This document shows positions 24,826-36,103 of a stretch of DNA of 64,000 nucleotides, piece by piece. Source of the DNA: Crocodylus rhombifer. Lineage: Eukaryota > Chordata > Crocodylia > Crocodylidae. The position numbers and the translations under genes are program-made. Below the pieces are notes generated by a model. It saw nothing but the letters and a program-made list of their open reading frames with translations. It was not told where the DNA came from and made no database searches. Positions within the stretch are counted from its first letter, which is position 1. Each line of letters opens with the position of its first letter. The stretch spans positions 1,145,486 through 1,209,485 of the forward strand of contig JAVSML010000032.1 in assembly GCA_038503035.1 (NCBI GenBank), in the 5' to 3' direction.

Positions 24826-25250
24826 GGATGGTAGCCTCTGCTGAGAGCATGAAACCTGCCAAATTTCAAGAAGATTAGTGCAGGGGTTTGGGGGGGACTG
24901 TACCCCAAATTCTTGAAAGCCAAACTCATGTCACAGCTGTGTATTACAACACAGGGGGGTCAAAACTGCAGGGGTGGTGGCCCCTCATGAGGCCACAAAG
25001 CCTGCCAAGTTTCAAGGAGATCGGTGCAGGGGTCTGGGGGGAACTGCACCTCAAGCTGCAGACAAGCAAAACTCATGACATGGGTGACACTGCGTGTGTT
25101 AAGGCACAGCAGGGTGAAAGCTGCAGGGATGGTGGCCCCTGCCAAGGCCATGATGCCTGCTGGCTGTGGAAGAGATTGGTGCAGGGGGGTTCTGGGGCCC
25201 TACACCCCTAGCTGCTGACAGGCAAAACTCGTGCCAAGACTGTGTTGTCT
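24826..25250 (+). repeat. Three-unit tandem repeat, about 150-bp period
   Basis: Units begin near 24826, 24972 and 25127, each with GGATGGTGGCCCCT or a close variant. Each then carries CCTGCCAAGTTTCAAG, GATTGGTGCAGGGG, CTGGGGGGAACTGCACC, GCAAAACTCATG and a CTGTGTGTGTT-like block. Unit lengths are about 146, 155 and at least 120 bp. Units differ substantially, so the array is old. The preceding 24600-24780 region is rich in GATCCGG/GATCCAG words. Confidence 0.75.
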
Positions 25251-25419
25251 TGGGGCAGTTGATTGTATTGATTTTTTCCTCTCAGTCTGGTTTTGTAGGT
25301 GCTAATTGATGCTCGTTAAGTCATTATGTAGTAGCTAGGTCCTGTGTATTGAGTACTGAGCTGGTCCCTGAGTGAATCATGATTGACTGATTGGTAACTG
25401 GGCACAAGGCAGCTTAGCA

Positions 25420-25556
25420 GCCAGGCCTGCAGCAGTGTCTCCCTTCCCCGCCCCAAGACAGCCAGCCAGTCTGCAGGCCAGATGAATGGTATGGGGCCTG
25501 TTTGCAGGCTGAGGGTCACTGGATCTGGTTCACAGGCTCAGAGTTGAGCACTCCTG
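25420..25556 (-). mobile_element. hAT-like terminal fragment
   Basis: Read on the - strand it begins CAGGAGTGCTCAACTCTGAG and continues CCTGTGAACCAGATCCAGTG, matching the usual hAT start 'CAGGGGTGCTCAACC ... CCAGATCCGGCC'. The other terminus was not found. Confidence 0.5.
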
Positions 25557-25559
25557 AGC

Positions 25560-28500
25560 TAGCTCTTTAAAACATAGACTGCAAGACCTTCCCCAGTAAT
25601 TTTGTGCCTCAAGTTTCTAAATCAAGGAACCCAAAGAAGTTCTTTATGCAACATACTTAAAAATCTTGTAGAGGTTTCTTCATTAGCATGAAATATGCAC
25701 ACTTCTGTTTCACAGCCCTATACTGGCAACGTCCATAATTTCTAACAATAAAATTAAGGAAACACGGAATATGTGGAACAAAAGTAACTGTGGGACTAGT
25801 AATGAATGACAACTGTCAAGGCAACATCTTCTGGTGGGGGAGCAAGAACAACTATATTCATTACCAAATAGACCCTTTTCTATTGGAAAATTAGTTTGAG
25901 CAGATCTGATTGTATACTTTTTAAAAGGCAGAGATTGTGATTTCACGACACAGGTGCTACCACAAAGGGATGCTGAACCTGATCCCTAATAGTACTAACC
26001 TTTTGCAAATAATAAAGAACCCATTTATGAGCTGCTCTCCTTCTGGGTTTAATTTTTTTCATGCTTGGTCTTTCTAGAAAGAAAATAAAACCATCTAAAG
26101 GAAAACTGAGCAAAGTCTTTATAGCCATTTTTGTAGCAACACAAATAGGAAGAAAAACCCATTTAGCCATTAGTGAAAATCCTAACTGCACTTTTCTGAA
26201 GCAGAAAGAGCTGAGGTTTGAATCAGAGGCTTGATGGGGCTTACTGAGGAGCAACATTAGTCATCAACTGCTTGGTAATCACTTATTGGCACTGCTCAGT
26301 TGGCATGCTATCATTTTTAGCAGCCTGTGGAGACGTTTCTGGAGTCAGGACAGTTACCTGTGTTAGCTTCTGAGGTGTTATACATGTAAGCAGTCTGCCT
26401 CAGACGCGTGTCCAGCAGGCTGCACTGGAGACAGAACCTGTTACCTAGCAATATTTGCTAAAAGTGACCCATGCACTCTTTGGCCTTGAACAGGTGTTCA
26501 TTTCTAGCAGTGAATGTTTGAGAATTTGGAAGGCAATACATATCTGTAGTAGCACCACTTGTAGAACAGAACTGGGGATGATTTCTGTTGTGTCCCTGTT
26601 GCCAAAAGGTCGATACTGAGGTGCCTCATATCCAAAATGTGTAGCACAGGGCTACTGTATGCATGACTTCCCTGGCGCTCTCTGTCATGATGGTCTGCTG
26701 GATCATTTTGCATTCCTGGAAGGTGAAAGGCCTCGAGAGTGATACAGAAATGCTGACACTTCACACCTGCTTGACTTGATGGACTGGACCTGACCTCACC
26801 TTTCTTCTCGAGGGACAACACTGAGGTCACCTTATCCATTGTTACTGGGACCGTTCCAGCATGCTGACTGGTTTGTTGATAGGGTTTGGGTTTGTGTTCT
26901 ATCCAGCTGTTCTCCTTTGTCTACAGTGAATACTTTGTCATAGAAGTTTTCCTTGGAATGGGTGAGAGAATGGCGTTACCACATAAATATTGGCTAGATT
27001 CAGGACAAAAGAACTGATGCAGGCTTGTAAACCAGTCTGCTCAGAGAGCAGGTGTTCAGACAGCATACAGACTTGAGGCACATGCACATACAAATGCCAT
27101 GTGTTCTGACAGTCCCAAGCCAGCTCCCAGCTGGCCTTGGATGAGTTTACAGGCTGCTGCAGAGACTCAGAATGGACTGAAACCTCTTGAGAGAGAGAAA
27201 GGCTGCAGCAGGCACTGAACTGAGAATCCCTGCAATGAACATGATACTTTGTACAAAGGGAAAAATCGATTTGTCTCAATTTTCAGTTTGTGCTGGGCTG
27301 GAGGATGCTGTTCATACTTGCTAGATGTACTAGCCCGCCATGCAGATAATGGATACCAGTCACCCCTTTGCTTGGGGTAAGATGCAACCAGTGCTATACA
27401 CTTAGTAAGAGGCCACAAGAGAGCTCAGTATACCACTACTGGCAATTCCCTATTACAAACCTTAAATACATTCTGTGGCCTGGGTAGTGAGATACATGAA
27501 AGCAGCCATCCTACCCATCAAGAGAGGCTTCAGTGACTGGGATCTGGGAATAGGCTAATGGAAGCAAGGGATCATCTGGAAAGTCACCCTTCCACTTAAA
27601 GTGTTTTAGTTTTCCTTAGGCCAAATATGGCCTAGAATTCCTCGAGTATGAGGAAGCATCAGGAGAAAAAAATACTTTACCTTCTGCTGTGAAGGGACCT
27701 CCTCTGCAGTTCTATCAGAATGGTCTCCTTAAAAAGGTCTGAGGGGAGGGGGGCAGAGGGAGAAGTAAGACAGGTAATACTAAACCAAGTATCTCTGTTC
27801 TGCAGCACCTGCAACACAATAGTTTGGGCAGAGCCTGCTTAATGGCTATTGTAACAGCACAAGCCTATTTCTACTGAAGTCAACCAAGTTTTGCTGACCT
27901 TTACCTGCAATGGAAGCAGAATAGATTCCGACTTACCATTGCATCTTTGAGTCCAGGGTTACAAGAATGATTCAAAGTCTGGAAAACCTGCCTATTAGCA
28001 AAATCTCTTGAGCTCAACCTAGTCAGCTCATAAAAGGGAAAGCTAAGAAGTGACTTGATGAAAATCTAGGAGTCTGGCATGGACAGAACTTTCTTGATAA
28101 ATGGAGTTGAATGAATTTTGCAAATCTCTATTTGTCCCTGGGAGCGTGAAGGGCTGTTGAAGGAAAGTGCTGCAGAAGGCATGGGTGGCTCAGTATAACT
28201 CTGTGCCAATCCAAGTCAGGCCAGACTCTCTCAGGCTGAATCTAGCCTCTTTGTGGGCCAAATCAGATCCAAGACAGCAAAATGTTGATGACCTTGTTCT
28301 GGACCACCACACAGAATTATAACAAGACCCTAATGGCCGGAAGTTGAAACTAGACACAGTTAGACAGGAAATAAAGTGCAAATTTTTGAAAGAGAGTAAT
28401 TAGCCATTGGAACAGCTAATGTGATAGTGCCACTGGAACAGAGTAAGTGACAAGTTTGTTGCCAGAAAGGAGGAAACCTGCAAATGCTTCCAATTTCCTG

Positions 28501-28930
28501 ACTTTCAATGAGATTTGGACAAATAAATGCCTACATCAATTTGGTAAATTGCAAATAAGCTTGGCATTGGCTTAAGTGCTTTTGAAAATTTTACCCAAAG
28601 CCTTTAAAGACCAAGATTGGATGCCTGTATAGAAAGACACAGTTTAGTCCAATAGAAGTTAAGTGTGGTAAAGATATCATTGAATAAAATATTAGTCCTG
28701 TATTTTAAGCAGACAAGAATAAAATATTATTATTATGGTTATACCAGATGTGACTTCCAGTTTTCTTTGGCCTAAAAGTCTATGAATATTCTGAAGTGTA
28801 CCAAAGATGACTGTTGTTATCCACTCCCAAAACCCTTTCTTTCCAAAGTTGCGTTGTGCTTTTTTTCTTCCCTTAGGATTCTGGTTTAACTACTTGAGAC
28901 AATTGACCTAGAAAAAGGCAGGAGAAACTG
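25560..28930. other. Intergenic stretch with nothing recognisable
   Basis: No exon, RNA gene or bounded repeat could be identified here. Open frames such as those near 26504-26839 and 26938-27279 lack known domains and any flanking gene context. Confidence 0.5.
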
Positions 28931-28939
28931 TAATAACTG

Positions 28940-29095
28940 GTTGGTAGAGAATCAGACTAGAAATCAGGAAACCTAAGTTTTAATCCTGGCTCTGCAGCTG
29001 ATATGTGGCTGTAGGAGACTTGCTTGGTTCTAGTGCCTGCTTCTCTTTCCTTTTTTCTGTTTTGCTTAACTTTTGAGAATGAAAAATGGGTATTC
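28940..29095 (+). repeat. MIR-like SINE fragment
   Basis: Contains AGAAATCAGGAAACCTAAGT, then TTTTAATCCTGGCTCTGCAG and an eroded CTTTTCTGTTTTGC...GAATGAAAAATGGG tail. The order matches the MIR consensus: tRNA-like B box, 'CCTGGCTCTGCC', then 'TGTAAAATGGG'. Confidence 0.55.
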
Positions 29096-29439
29096 CTTTG
29101 ACTGCCTAATATAGCATTGCTTCAGGCCTCAAGATGTCAGTACAATATGAAGAGTCTGAAAAGGTTAATTCAGACAGTGTTTTACACTGATTCTGGGAAG
29201 TTTTCCAGTAGCTAGTATTCGTGTTCTGAATATTGTACCCAAGGGCCCTTGCAGATGTCACCTTTATGACATAATTGACAGTACTAATCATGCCGTAAAA
29301 AGTAACATGCCACACATTCAGTCAACATATGGTACGTGATTAAAAGGCAAACCAGGCACAAAGTTGTTCCACACTAAATAGAATTCAATGTGTAATATCT
29401 TTGTGGCCGGTTTGTATTGTATCTTAAATGGAATGTGTG

Positions 29440-32265
29440 GCATGTATCCCACACAGTCCCAGCTAGGTGCTTGTCCAGTCTCCTCTTGAAGACCCCCCAG
29501 AGTAGGGGAGAGCACCACCTCCCTTGGAAGCCCATTCCAGATTTACTGTGAAGTTCTTTCTAATTTCCATCTTAAACCTGCTCTCCATCATTTTTTCCCC
29601 TTTGTTTCTCTTTAGTGGGGGGGGGGGGGGCTAGTAAATAAACAGAGCACCTCCTATTCCCTGCTGCCCTCCCCTGATGAATTTATAGGCAGCCATGAGA
29701 TCGCCTCTCACCCTTCTCTTTTGAAGGCTGAAGAGATCTAGGTCCCTCCTGCTCTCCTTGTAAGGCCTTGCCTGCAGGCCTCTGACCATATGGGTGACCC
29801 TCCTCTGAACCCACTCAAGGTTCTCCACATCTCTCTTGAAGTACAGTGTCCAAGACTGGATGCAGTATTCCAACTGTGGCCTGACCAATACCACATAGAG
29901 GGGAAGTATCACCTCCTTGGACCTGTTCATTATGCATTGGCTAATGCATGATAAAGTATGGTTAGTCTAGTTGATCACTTGGTCACATTGATGACTTATG
30001 TTCATCTTGGAGTCTACTAGGACTCCAAGATCCCTTCCCACTGCTGTGCTGCTGAGAAGGTCATCCCCCAGCCTGAAAGTGTGTTGGAGGTTCTTTTTGC
30101 CCAGGTGCAGCACTTTGCAGTTGTCTTTGTTGAACAACATCCTATTTCAGTCTGCCCATTTTTCCAACCTGTCCAGATCTGCCTCTATCTGTTCCCTACC
30201 CCCTCGTGTATTAACTTTGCCCATAATTTGGTATCATCTGCGAACGTGGACACCGTGCTGTCCATGTTCTCGTCCAAGTCACTGATGAAGATATTGAATT
30301 GCACCGGTCCAAGGACCAATCCTTGAGCGACTCCACTGCCCACATCTTTCCAGGTCAGTATCGACTCATCCACCACCACTGTCTGGGTGCAACCCCCAAG
30401 CCAATTTGCCACCCATCCGACCATGTAATCATCTACATCACAGCCTGTCGGTTTATTTATGTGAGCAAAATGACATACCGCATTGAAGGCCTTCTTAAAG
30501 TCTAGGTAGATGACATCTACCTTGACTCCTGCATCTAAGCATTTTGTGACTGGGTCATAAAAAGAAACAAGGTTAGTCAGGCAGGATCTACCTGCAGTGA
30601 ACCCAGGCTGATTTCCTTTCAGCATTATTTCCCCTGTTGGGCTCCCACAAATGTGATCCTTAATGATTTCTTCCAGTTTTTCCAAGGATAGAGGCAAGAC
30701 TAGCTGGCCTATAGTTTCACAGTTTCTCCCTCCTCCCCTTCCTGAAAATGGAGACCACGTCGGCCCTTTTCCAGTCCTCTGGGACCTGACTGGAGCACCA
30801 CAAGTACTCGAACAGCTGTGTCAGCAGCTCTGCTATGACACTGGCCAATTCCTTCAGCACCCTTGGATGAAGTTCCTCCGGGCCCACTGATTTGAACACA
30901 TCCAGCCCCTCCAGGTGCCCTTTCACTAAGTCTGTGCAAACAGTTGGTGGGCTGATGTCCTTCCTGTGTCTACCTATGATCCACTTGGGAGATTTGTCTT
31001 GGTCTGTGTCTAGGAATACAGATGCAAAGAACTCATTGAAGAGCTCAGCTTTGTCCTCCCTCTCTGTCACCAATTGTCCTAGTTTGTCCTGTAGGGGTCC
31101 TATGCTACCCTGCACCTTCCTTTTGCTCCCTATATACCTGAAGGAGGACTTTTTATTGTCCTTAATTTTTGTCACCAGCCTAAATTCTAATCCTGCTTTG
31201 ACTTTCCTGATTTCTTGCAAGTGCGAGCCAGGGAGGTATATTCCTCCTTGGTAGCTACCCCATTTCCACAGCCTGTATACCTCTTTCTTTGTCCTTCAGC
31301 TTTCCTGGATTTCCCTGTTCAGCCAAGAGGGCTTCTTGGCCCTTTTGCTCCCTTTTATGCTCGATGGAATTGTCTTTTGCACCCATAGGATTGCTCCCTT
31401 GGGGAATGACCACCCTTCTTGGACCCCCATTTTGCCAATGCTCTTGAGCTTTGATACCTCACTAATTTCCTGAGCACACCGAAGTTAGCCTTTCTGAAGT
31501 CCAGCACTTCAGCCCTGCTGGTTAGTTTACCCACCCTTTGCGGGATAGTGAATTCAATCAATGATGGTAACTATCCCCTAGGTTACCTTGTACCTGTAGA
31601 TTCCCCACCAGGTCATCCCCTGTAGCTAACACCATGTCCGGCAAGGTGTTTTCCCTAGTGGGATTGTATACCTCCTGCATTAGGTGGACGTCCTGTATGT
31701 AGGTTAAGAACCTACGTGAGCAGTTAGATTTGGCTGACTGCTCCTACTAGATATCAGGGTAGTTTAGATCACCCATGACAACCATATCTTTTGACTGTAC
31801 GGCCTCTGAGAGCTATCTGGAGAATTCCAGGTCTAGCTCACCCTCCTGGTGTGGTGGTCTATAGTAAACCCCAACTACCAAGTCCTTTCCCCCCCACCCC
31901 CAACCCCCTTGTATTCTGACCCACAGTATCTCAGTTTGGCCCTCCTCTGATCCCATCTTGATTATACAGGATGTATATTGTTCCTTAACATAGAAAGCAA
32001 CACCCCACCCCTTTTCCCTACTGTATCCTGTCTGTACAACCTGTAACCCTCAATGCCTACTGCCCAGTCATGAGTAGGCTCCCAAATTTCAGTTAGTCCA
32101 ACCAGGTCAAAGTTGTTGCTTGCAAGCAGGAGTGCAAGTTCCTCCTGCTTGTTTACCATGCTCCTAGCATTAGTGTAGAGACATTTAAGCCCCCAGTGGG
32201 TGCCCTTGGTACCCCCCGTCCTAATGTCTACAGGCCCCTTAGTGCTTACCTGGGTTTATCCAGTG
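29440..32265 (-). mobile_element. CR1 LINE, ORF2 portion of an older copy
   Basis: Read on the - strand from 32265 down: endonuclease start (NKQEELALLLASNNFDLVGL near 32150, then GIEGYRLYRQDTVGKRGGV), the linker, and reverse transcriptase in broken frames (31220-30717, 30697-30185, 29930-29631). RT landmarks visible are VIYLDFKKAFNAV, the QG block (GSGVAQGLVLGPVQFN) and FADDTKLW. The C-terminal part retains VRPQLEYCIQS and DLDLFSLQKRR. Several frameshifts and stops make it a dead copy. The usual CR1 3' octamers are not visible near 29440. A G14 run sits at 29617-29630. Its ORF1 piece lies at 34955-35450 beyond a younger insertion. Confidence 0.9.
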
Positions 32266-34946
32266 CATTGCTCATGGTTGACCATGGTGGGACCCAACGC
32301 ATGACTGGGCAGTGAATATCAAGGGCTATAGGCTGTACAGGAGGGATAGGACAGGGAGGAAAGATGGGGGCATAGAACTCTACATTAAGAAGGAATACAC
32401 ATCCTCATCAATTAGCAAAGAATCAGAGAAGAGGCACTCTGAAGTGCTCTGGGTTAAAATACAAGGCAGTCAAGGGTAAAGAGATTTAACGGTGGGGGGT
32501 CTACTACAGACCAGCCAACCAAGGCGAAGAGCTAGACCAGGAATTCTTAAATCAGCTCACAGAGGTAGTTAGGTCAAAGGATGTGGTCATCATGGGACCT
32601 TTCCAGACATCTGCTGGGAAGAGCAGTCACCCAGGTCTGACCGCTCACATAGGTTCCTAGCCAGAATGCAGGACCTCCATCTAACCCAGGAGGTGCACCT
32701 TGTTGAACCTGGTGCTGGCCATGGGTGATGACCTGGTGAGGGGGCTGTGGGTGCTCGACCACCTGGGCAACAGCGATCATTGCCTGCTGGAATTCACCAT
32801 CCAGTGCAAGGTGGCAAAGGCCTGCAGCAAGGCAGCAGCCCTAGATTTCAGGAGGGCAGACTTCAACGAGCTAAGAATAGTCGGGGAAGCACTGAGGTCC
32901 TGGAGGGGTAGGGAGCCAGGTGTCCAAGAAGAGTGGTCGCTCCTTAAGGAGACGATCCTCCAAGCCCAAAGGGAGGTAATCCCAACATGGATCAAAGGGG
33001 GCAGGAGGTCACAAAAGCCCCCACAGCTCTCCAAAAGCATCCGGGAGGTGCACAACCAATGGAAGGGAGGGGCCATCACCAGGGAGGATTATACTGCAGT
33101 TGCTTGGGGCTGCAGGGGGGCAGTCAGGAAGGCCAAGGCAGAGATGGAACTGGGACTAGCTACCCAGATCAAGGACAACAAGAAGTCCTTTTTTTAAACA
33201 CATAGGGGGCAAAAAGAAGGTTCCAGGTAACGTGGGGCCCCTGTGAGATGCACTAGGAAATTTGGTCATCACACCAGTTGACAAGTTAACATATTTAACA
33301 ATTTCTTTGCCTCCATTTTCCTGAGCAGGGACCAGAACAGCCACCTCCCCTCTGGGCCCCCCTTACACCCCAGAGGCGGTGCACCTAGGCCAAGGGTTAG
33401 TGAGGAACTAGTCAGGGAACTTCTGGAGGGACTGGATGTATTCGAATCAGCTGGTCGGGATGATTTCCACCCTTGAGTACTGAGGAAATTGGCTGAGGTC
33501 ATTGCGGGACCCCTGGCACAGCTTTACAAGCACTTGTGGTGCTCTGGTGTGGTGCCAGAGGACTGGAAGGCGGCCAATGTGGTTCCTATGTTCAAAAAGG
33601 GGAGGAAGGACTACCCGGGAAACTATAGGCCAGTTAGTTTTACCTCAATCCTGAGCAAGCTTTTTGAGAGAATTATTCTGGCACATGTCCACGAGGGGCC
33701 AGCAGGGGAGATTATACTTAGAGGCAACCAACATGGGTTCATTCAAGGCAGGTCCTGTCAGACCAACCTGGTAGCCGTCTACGACCAGGGCTGGAGTGGA
33801 CATAGTCTTTCTGGACTTTCGGAAGGAATTCAACACTGTCTTTCACCCCGTTCTCATTAAGAAACTGGGGGACTGTGGTGTTGACACCCACACAGTCAAA
33901 TGGGTCACCAACTGGCTGGAGGGCCGCACCCAGAGAGTGGTGGTGGACAGGTCTTATTTGACCTGGAGGGATGTGGGCAGTGGGGTTCCCCAGGGCTCAG
34001 TCCTCAGGCCTGCACTGTTCAACATCTTCATCAGTGACTTGGACGAGGGGGTAAAGAGCGCCCTGTTCAAATTTGCTGATGATACTAAGATGTGGGGGGA
34101 AGCGGGCACGCTAGAAGGGAGAAATAGGCTGCAATCAGACCTAGACAGGTTACAAGGGTGGGCGGATGAGAATAGGATGGGATTCAACACTGACAAGTGC
34201 AAGGTGATGCACCTGGGGAGGAACAACCGGCACCATACCTACAGGCTGGGAAATTCCCTTCTTGTCAGTACAGAGGCAGAAAAGTTCTTGGAGTCATCGA
34301 TGCCAAGATGAATGTGGGCCGACAGTGTGGGGATGCAATCAGGAAGGCCAACCATACCTTGTCATGCATCCACAGATGCATCTCAAGCAGGTCCAAGGAG
34401 GTGATCCTCCCCCTCTATGCAGCACTGGTCAGGCCGCAGCTGGAGTACTGCGTCCAGTTCTGGGTGCTGCACTTCAAGAGGAATGTGGATAACATGGAGA
34501 GGGTCCAGAGGAGGGCCACTCACATGGTCAGGGCAGGCCCTATAAGGAGAGGCTAAAGGACCTGAACCTGTTCAGCCTCCACAAGAGAAGATCTGGGGGA
34601 TCTAGTGGCCATTTACAAACTAGTCAGAGTGGAGCAGCAGGCATTGGGGGAGTCCCTGTTCCCCCAAGCACTACCAGGAGTGACTAGAAATAACGATCAC
34701 AAGTTGGCAGAGGGTAGATTCAGACCAGACATCAGGAAGCGCTACTTTACTGTCAGGGCAGCTAGGATCTGGAACCAATCTCCAAGAGAAGTGGTGCTGG
34801 GCTCCTACCCTGGAGGTCTTTAAGAGTAGGCTAGGTGAACACCTTGCTGGGGCCGTTTAACCTCAGTATTCTTTCCTGCCATGGCAGGGGGTCGGACTTG
34901 ATGATCTGCTCAGGTCCCTTCCGACCCTAGAAACTATGAAACTATG
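32266..34946 (+). mobile_element. CR1 LINE inserted in opposite orientation
   Basis: A 2.7-kb 5'-truncated CR1 ORF2 with an intact 3' tail. In order: degraded endonuclease (HDWAVNIKGYRLYRRD at about 32302-32350, then LDHLGNSDHCLLEF near 32760), linker with TWIKGGRRSQKPPQ, RT with VFLDFRKEFNTVF (about 33800), [20 protein letters not shown] (about 33985) and FADDTKMWG (about 34071), then VRPQLEYC. The element ends with two AAACTATG octamers (34931-34946), the CR1 3' signature. Frames are interrupted at several points, so it is inactive. Both sides flank parts of one inverted CR1, showing that it inserted into that older copy. Confidence 0.9.
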
Positions 34947-34954
34947 GCTCGCTA

Positions 34955-35450
34955 ATCCTAGGTCCTCCTCATCCTCTGCTTCCCCATCTCCTGATGAACC
35001 TAGTTTAAAGCCCTTCAGAGGACATCAGCCAAGCTGTAAGAGAACACTTTTACCTTTAGAAGAGAGATTAAGAACATCTCGTCCCAGGAGGCCTCTCTCA
35101 TGGAAGTGTGGATTGTGGTTGTAGAAGCCAAAACCTGCATGATGGCACCAATTCCAGAGCTGCAGGTTGACTTTCCTGGTGCAGGTGTCCTGATGCTGAT
35201 GGCAACTGCTGACTAGAAGAATGGATGAGAAGACCACTTGTGCTCTTGACTTCCTAAGCCTGGTCCACAGAGCTCTGTAGTCACTCATGATGTGGTCCAT
35301 ACTACTCCTGGCAGCATCACTTGTGCCCACATGGATGAGGACCATGGGATAGTAATCAGAGGCCCAGATGAGGCTGGGAATTCTCGCAGTGATGTCCCGG
35401 ATCCTGGCTCTGGGTAGGCAGCAAACCTCCTGTGCCACACTCCACAGTCA
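34955..35450 (-). mobile_element. CR1 ORF1 C-terminal piece with SGNH/esterase-like domain
   Basis: An open frame on the - strand from 35438 to 35025 encodes IRDITARIPSLIWASDYYPM, then VLIHVGTSDAARSS (the GTND-like block), SRAQVVFSSILLV, WCHHAGFGFYNHN and LLGRDVLNLSSKGKSV. This is the esterase-like domain known from CR1 ORF1 proteins. The usual terminal Asp-x-x-His appears as D-x-x-N, so the catalytic histidine is lost in this copy. After a small frame change the frame ends RALN-stop, with TAG at 35002-35000. The N-terminal half is missing. Together with 29440-32265 it forms one interrupted element. Confidence 0.75.
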
Positions 35451-35751
35451 GCACTCATTCCCAGCTTCTCAGAGCACAGCCCCCACCAAACAAACAGTCA
35501 GCTAAACCAAAGGTGCAGGCAGCAACTAAGCAATGCAGGGAGTATCCATTAAGGCAGCTCTCTGAAAGGCTGTATAGATACAGATAGAACCTGCAAACTG
35601 ACTTTGTTAAAACATCTTTTGAGGCTTGATTACCAGCATGTTTAAAAACAGCAACAGAATGTTGGATTGCACATTTTATTTGATCTTTACAGAATATACT
35701 CCCCACATTTTAGTCCATTCTCCAGTCATTTCTTGTTAAAACAGACCAGTA

Positions 35752-36101
35752 CAGGCATACCTCGTTTTATTGCGCTTCGCTTTATTGCGCTTCGCAGATA
35801 TTGCGTTTTTTACAAATTGAAGGTTTGTGGCAACCCTGCGTCGAGCAAGTCTATTGGTGCCACTTTTCCAACAGCATTTGCTCACTTCGCATTTTTTAGC
35901 AATAAAGTATTTTTTAATTAAGGTATGTACATTTTTTTTTAGACATAATGCTATTGAACACTTAATAGACTATAGTATAGTGTAAACATAACTTTTATAT
36001 GCACTGGGAAACCAAAAAATTTGTGTGACTCGCTTTATTGCGATATTCGCTTTATTGTGATGGTCTGGAACCGAACCCGCAATATCTCCGAGGTATGCCT
36101 G
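35752..36101. mobile_element. Tigger1-like MITE (pogo/Tc1-mariner), 350 bp, TA-flanked
   Basis: The termini are CAGGCATACCTCG and its exact reverse complement CGAGGTATGCCTG, flanked by TA on both sides (35750-35751 and 36102-36103), the pogo/Tigger signature. Subterminal TTCGCTTTATTGCG motifs repeat at both ends. The interior joins what I recognise as the two ends of mammalian Tigger1 (AACAGCATTTGCTCACTTCG, then AGCAATAAAGTATTTTT), lacking the transposase. The CpGs are largely preserved, suggesting a fairly young insertion. Family identity is from memory; TIR and target site are read directly. Confidence 0.85.
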
Positions 36102-36103
36102 TA

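Noticed and set aside
32700..34823. Host gene encoding a reverse-transcriptase-like protein
   Set aside because: The broken frames belong to a CR1 LINE ending in its own 3' octamers, not to a host gene.
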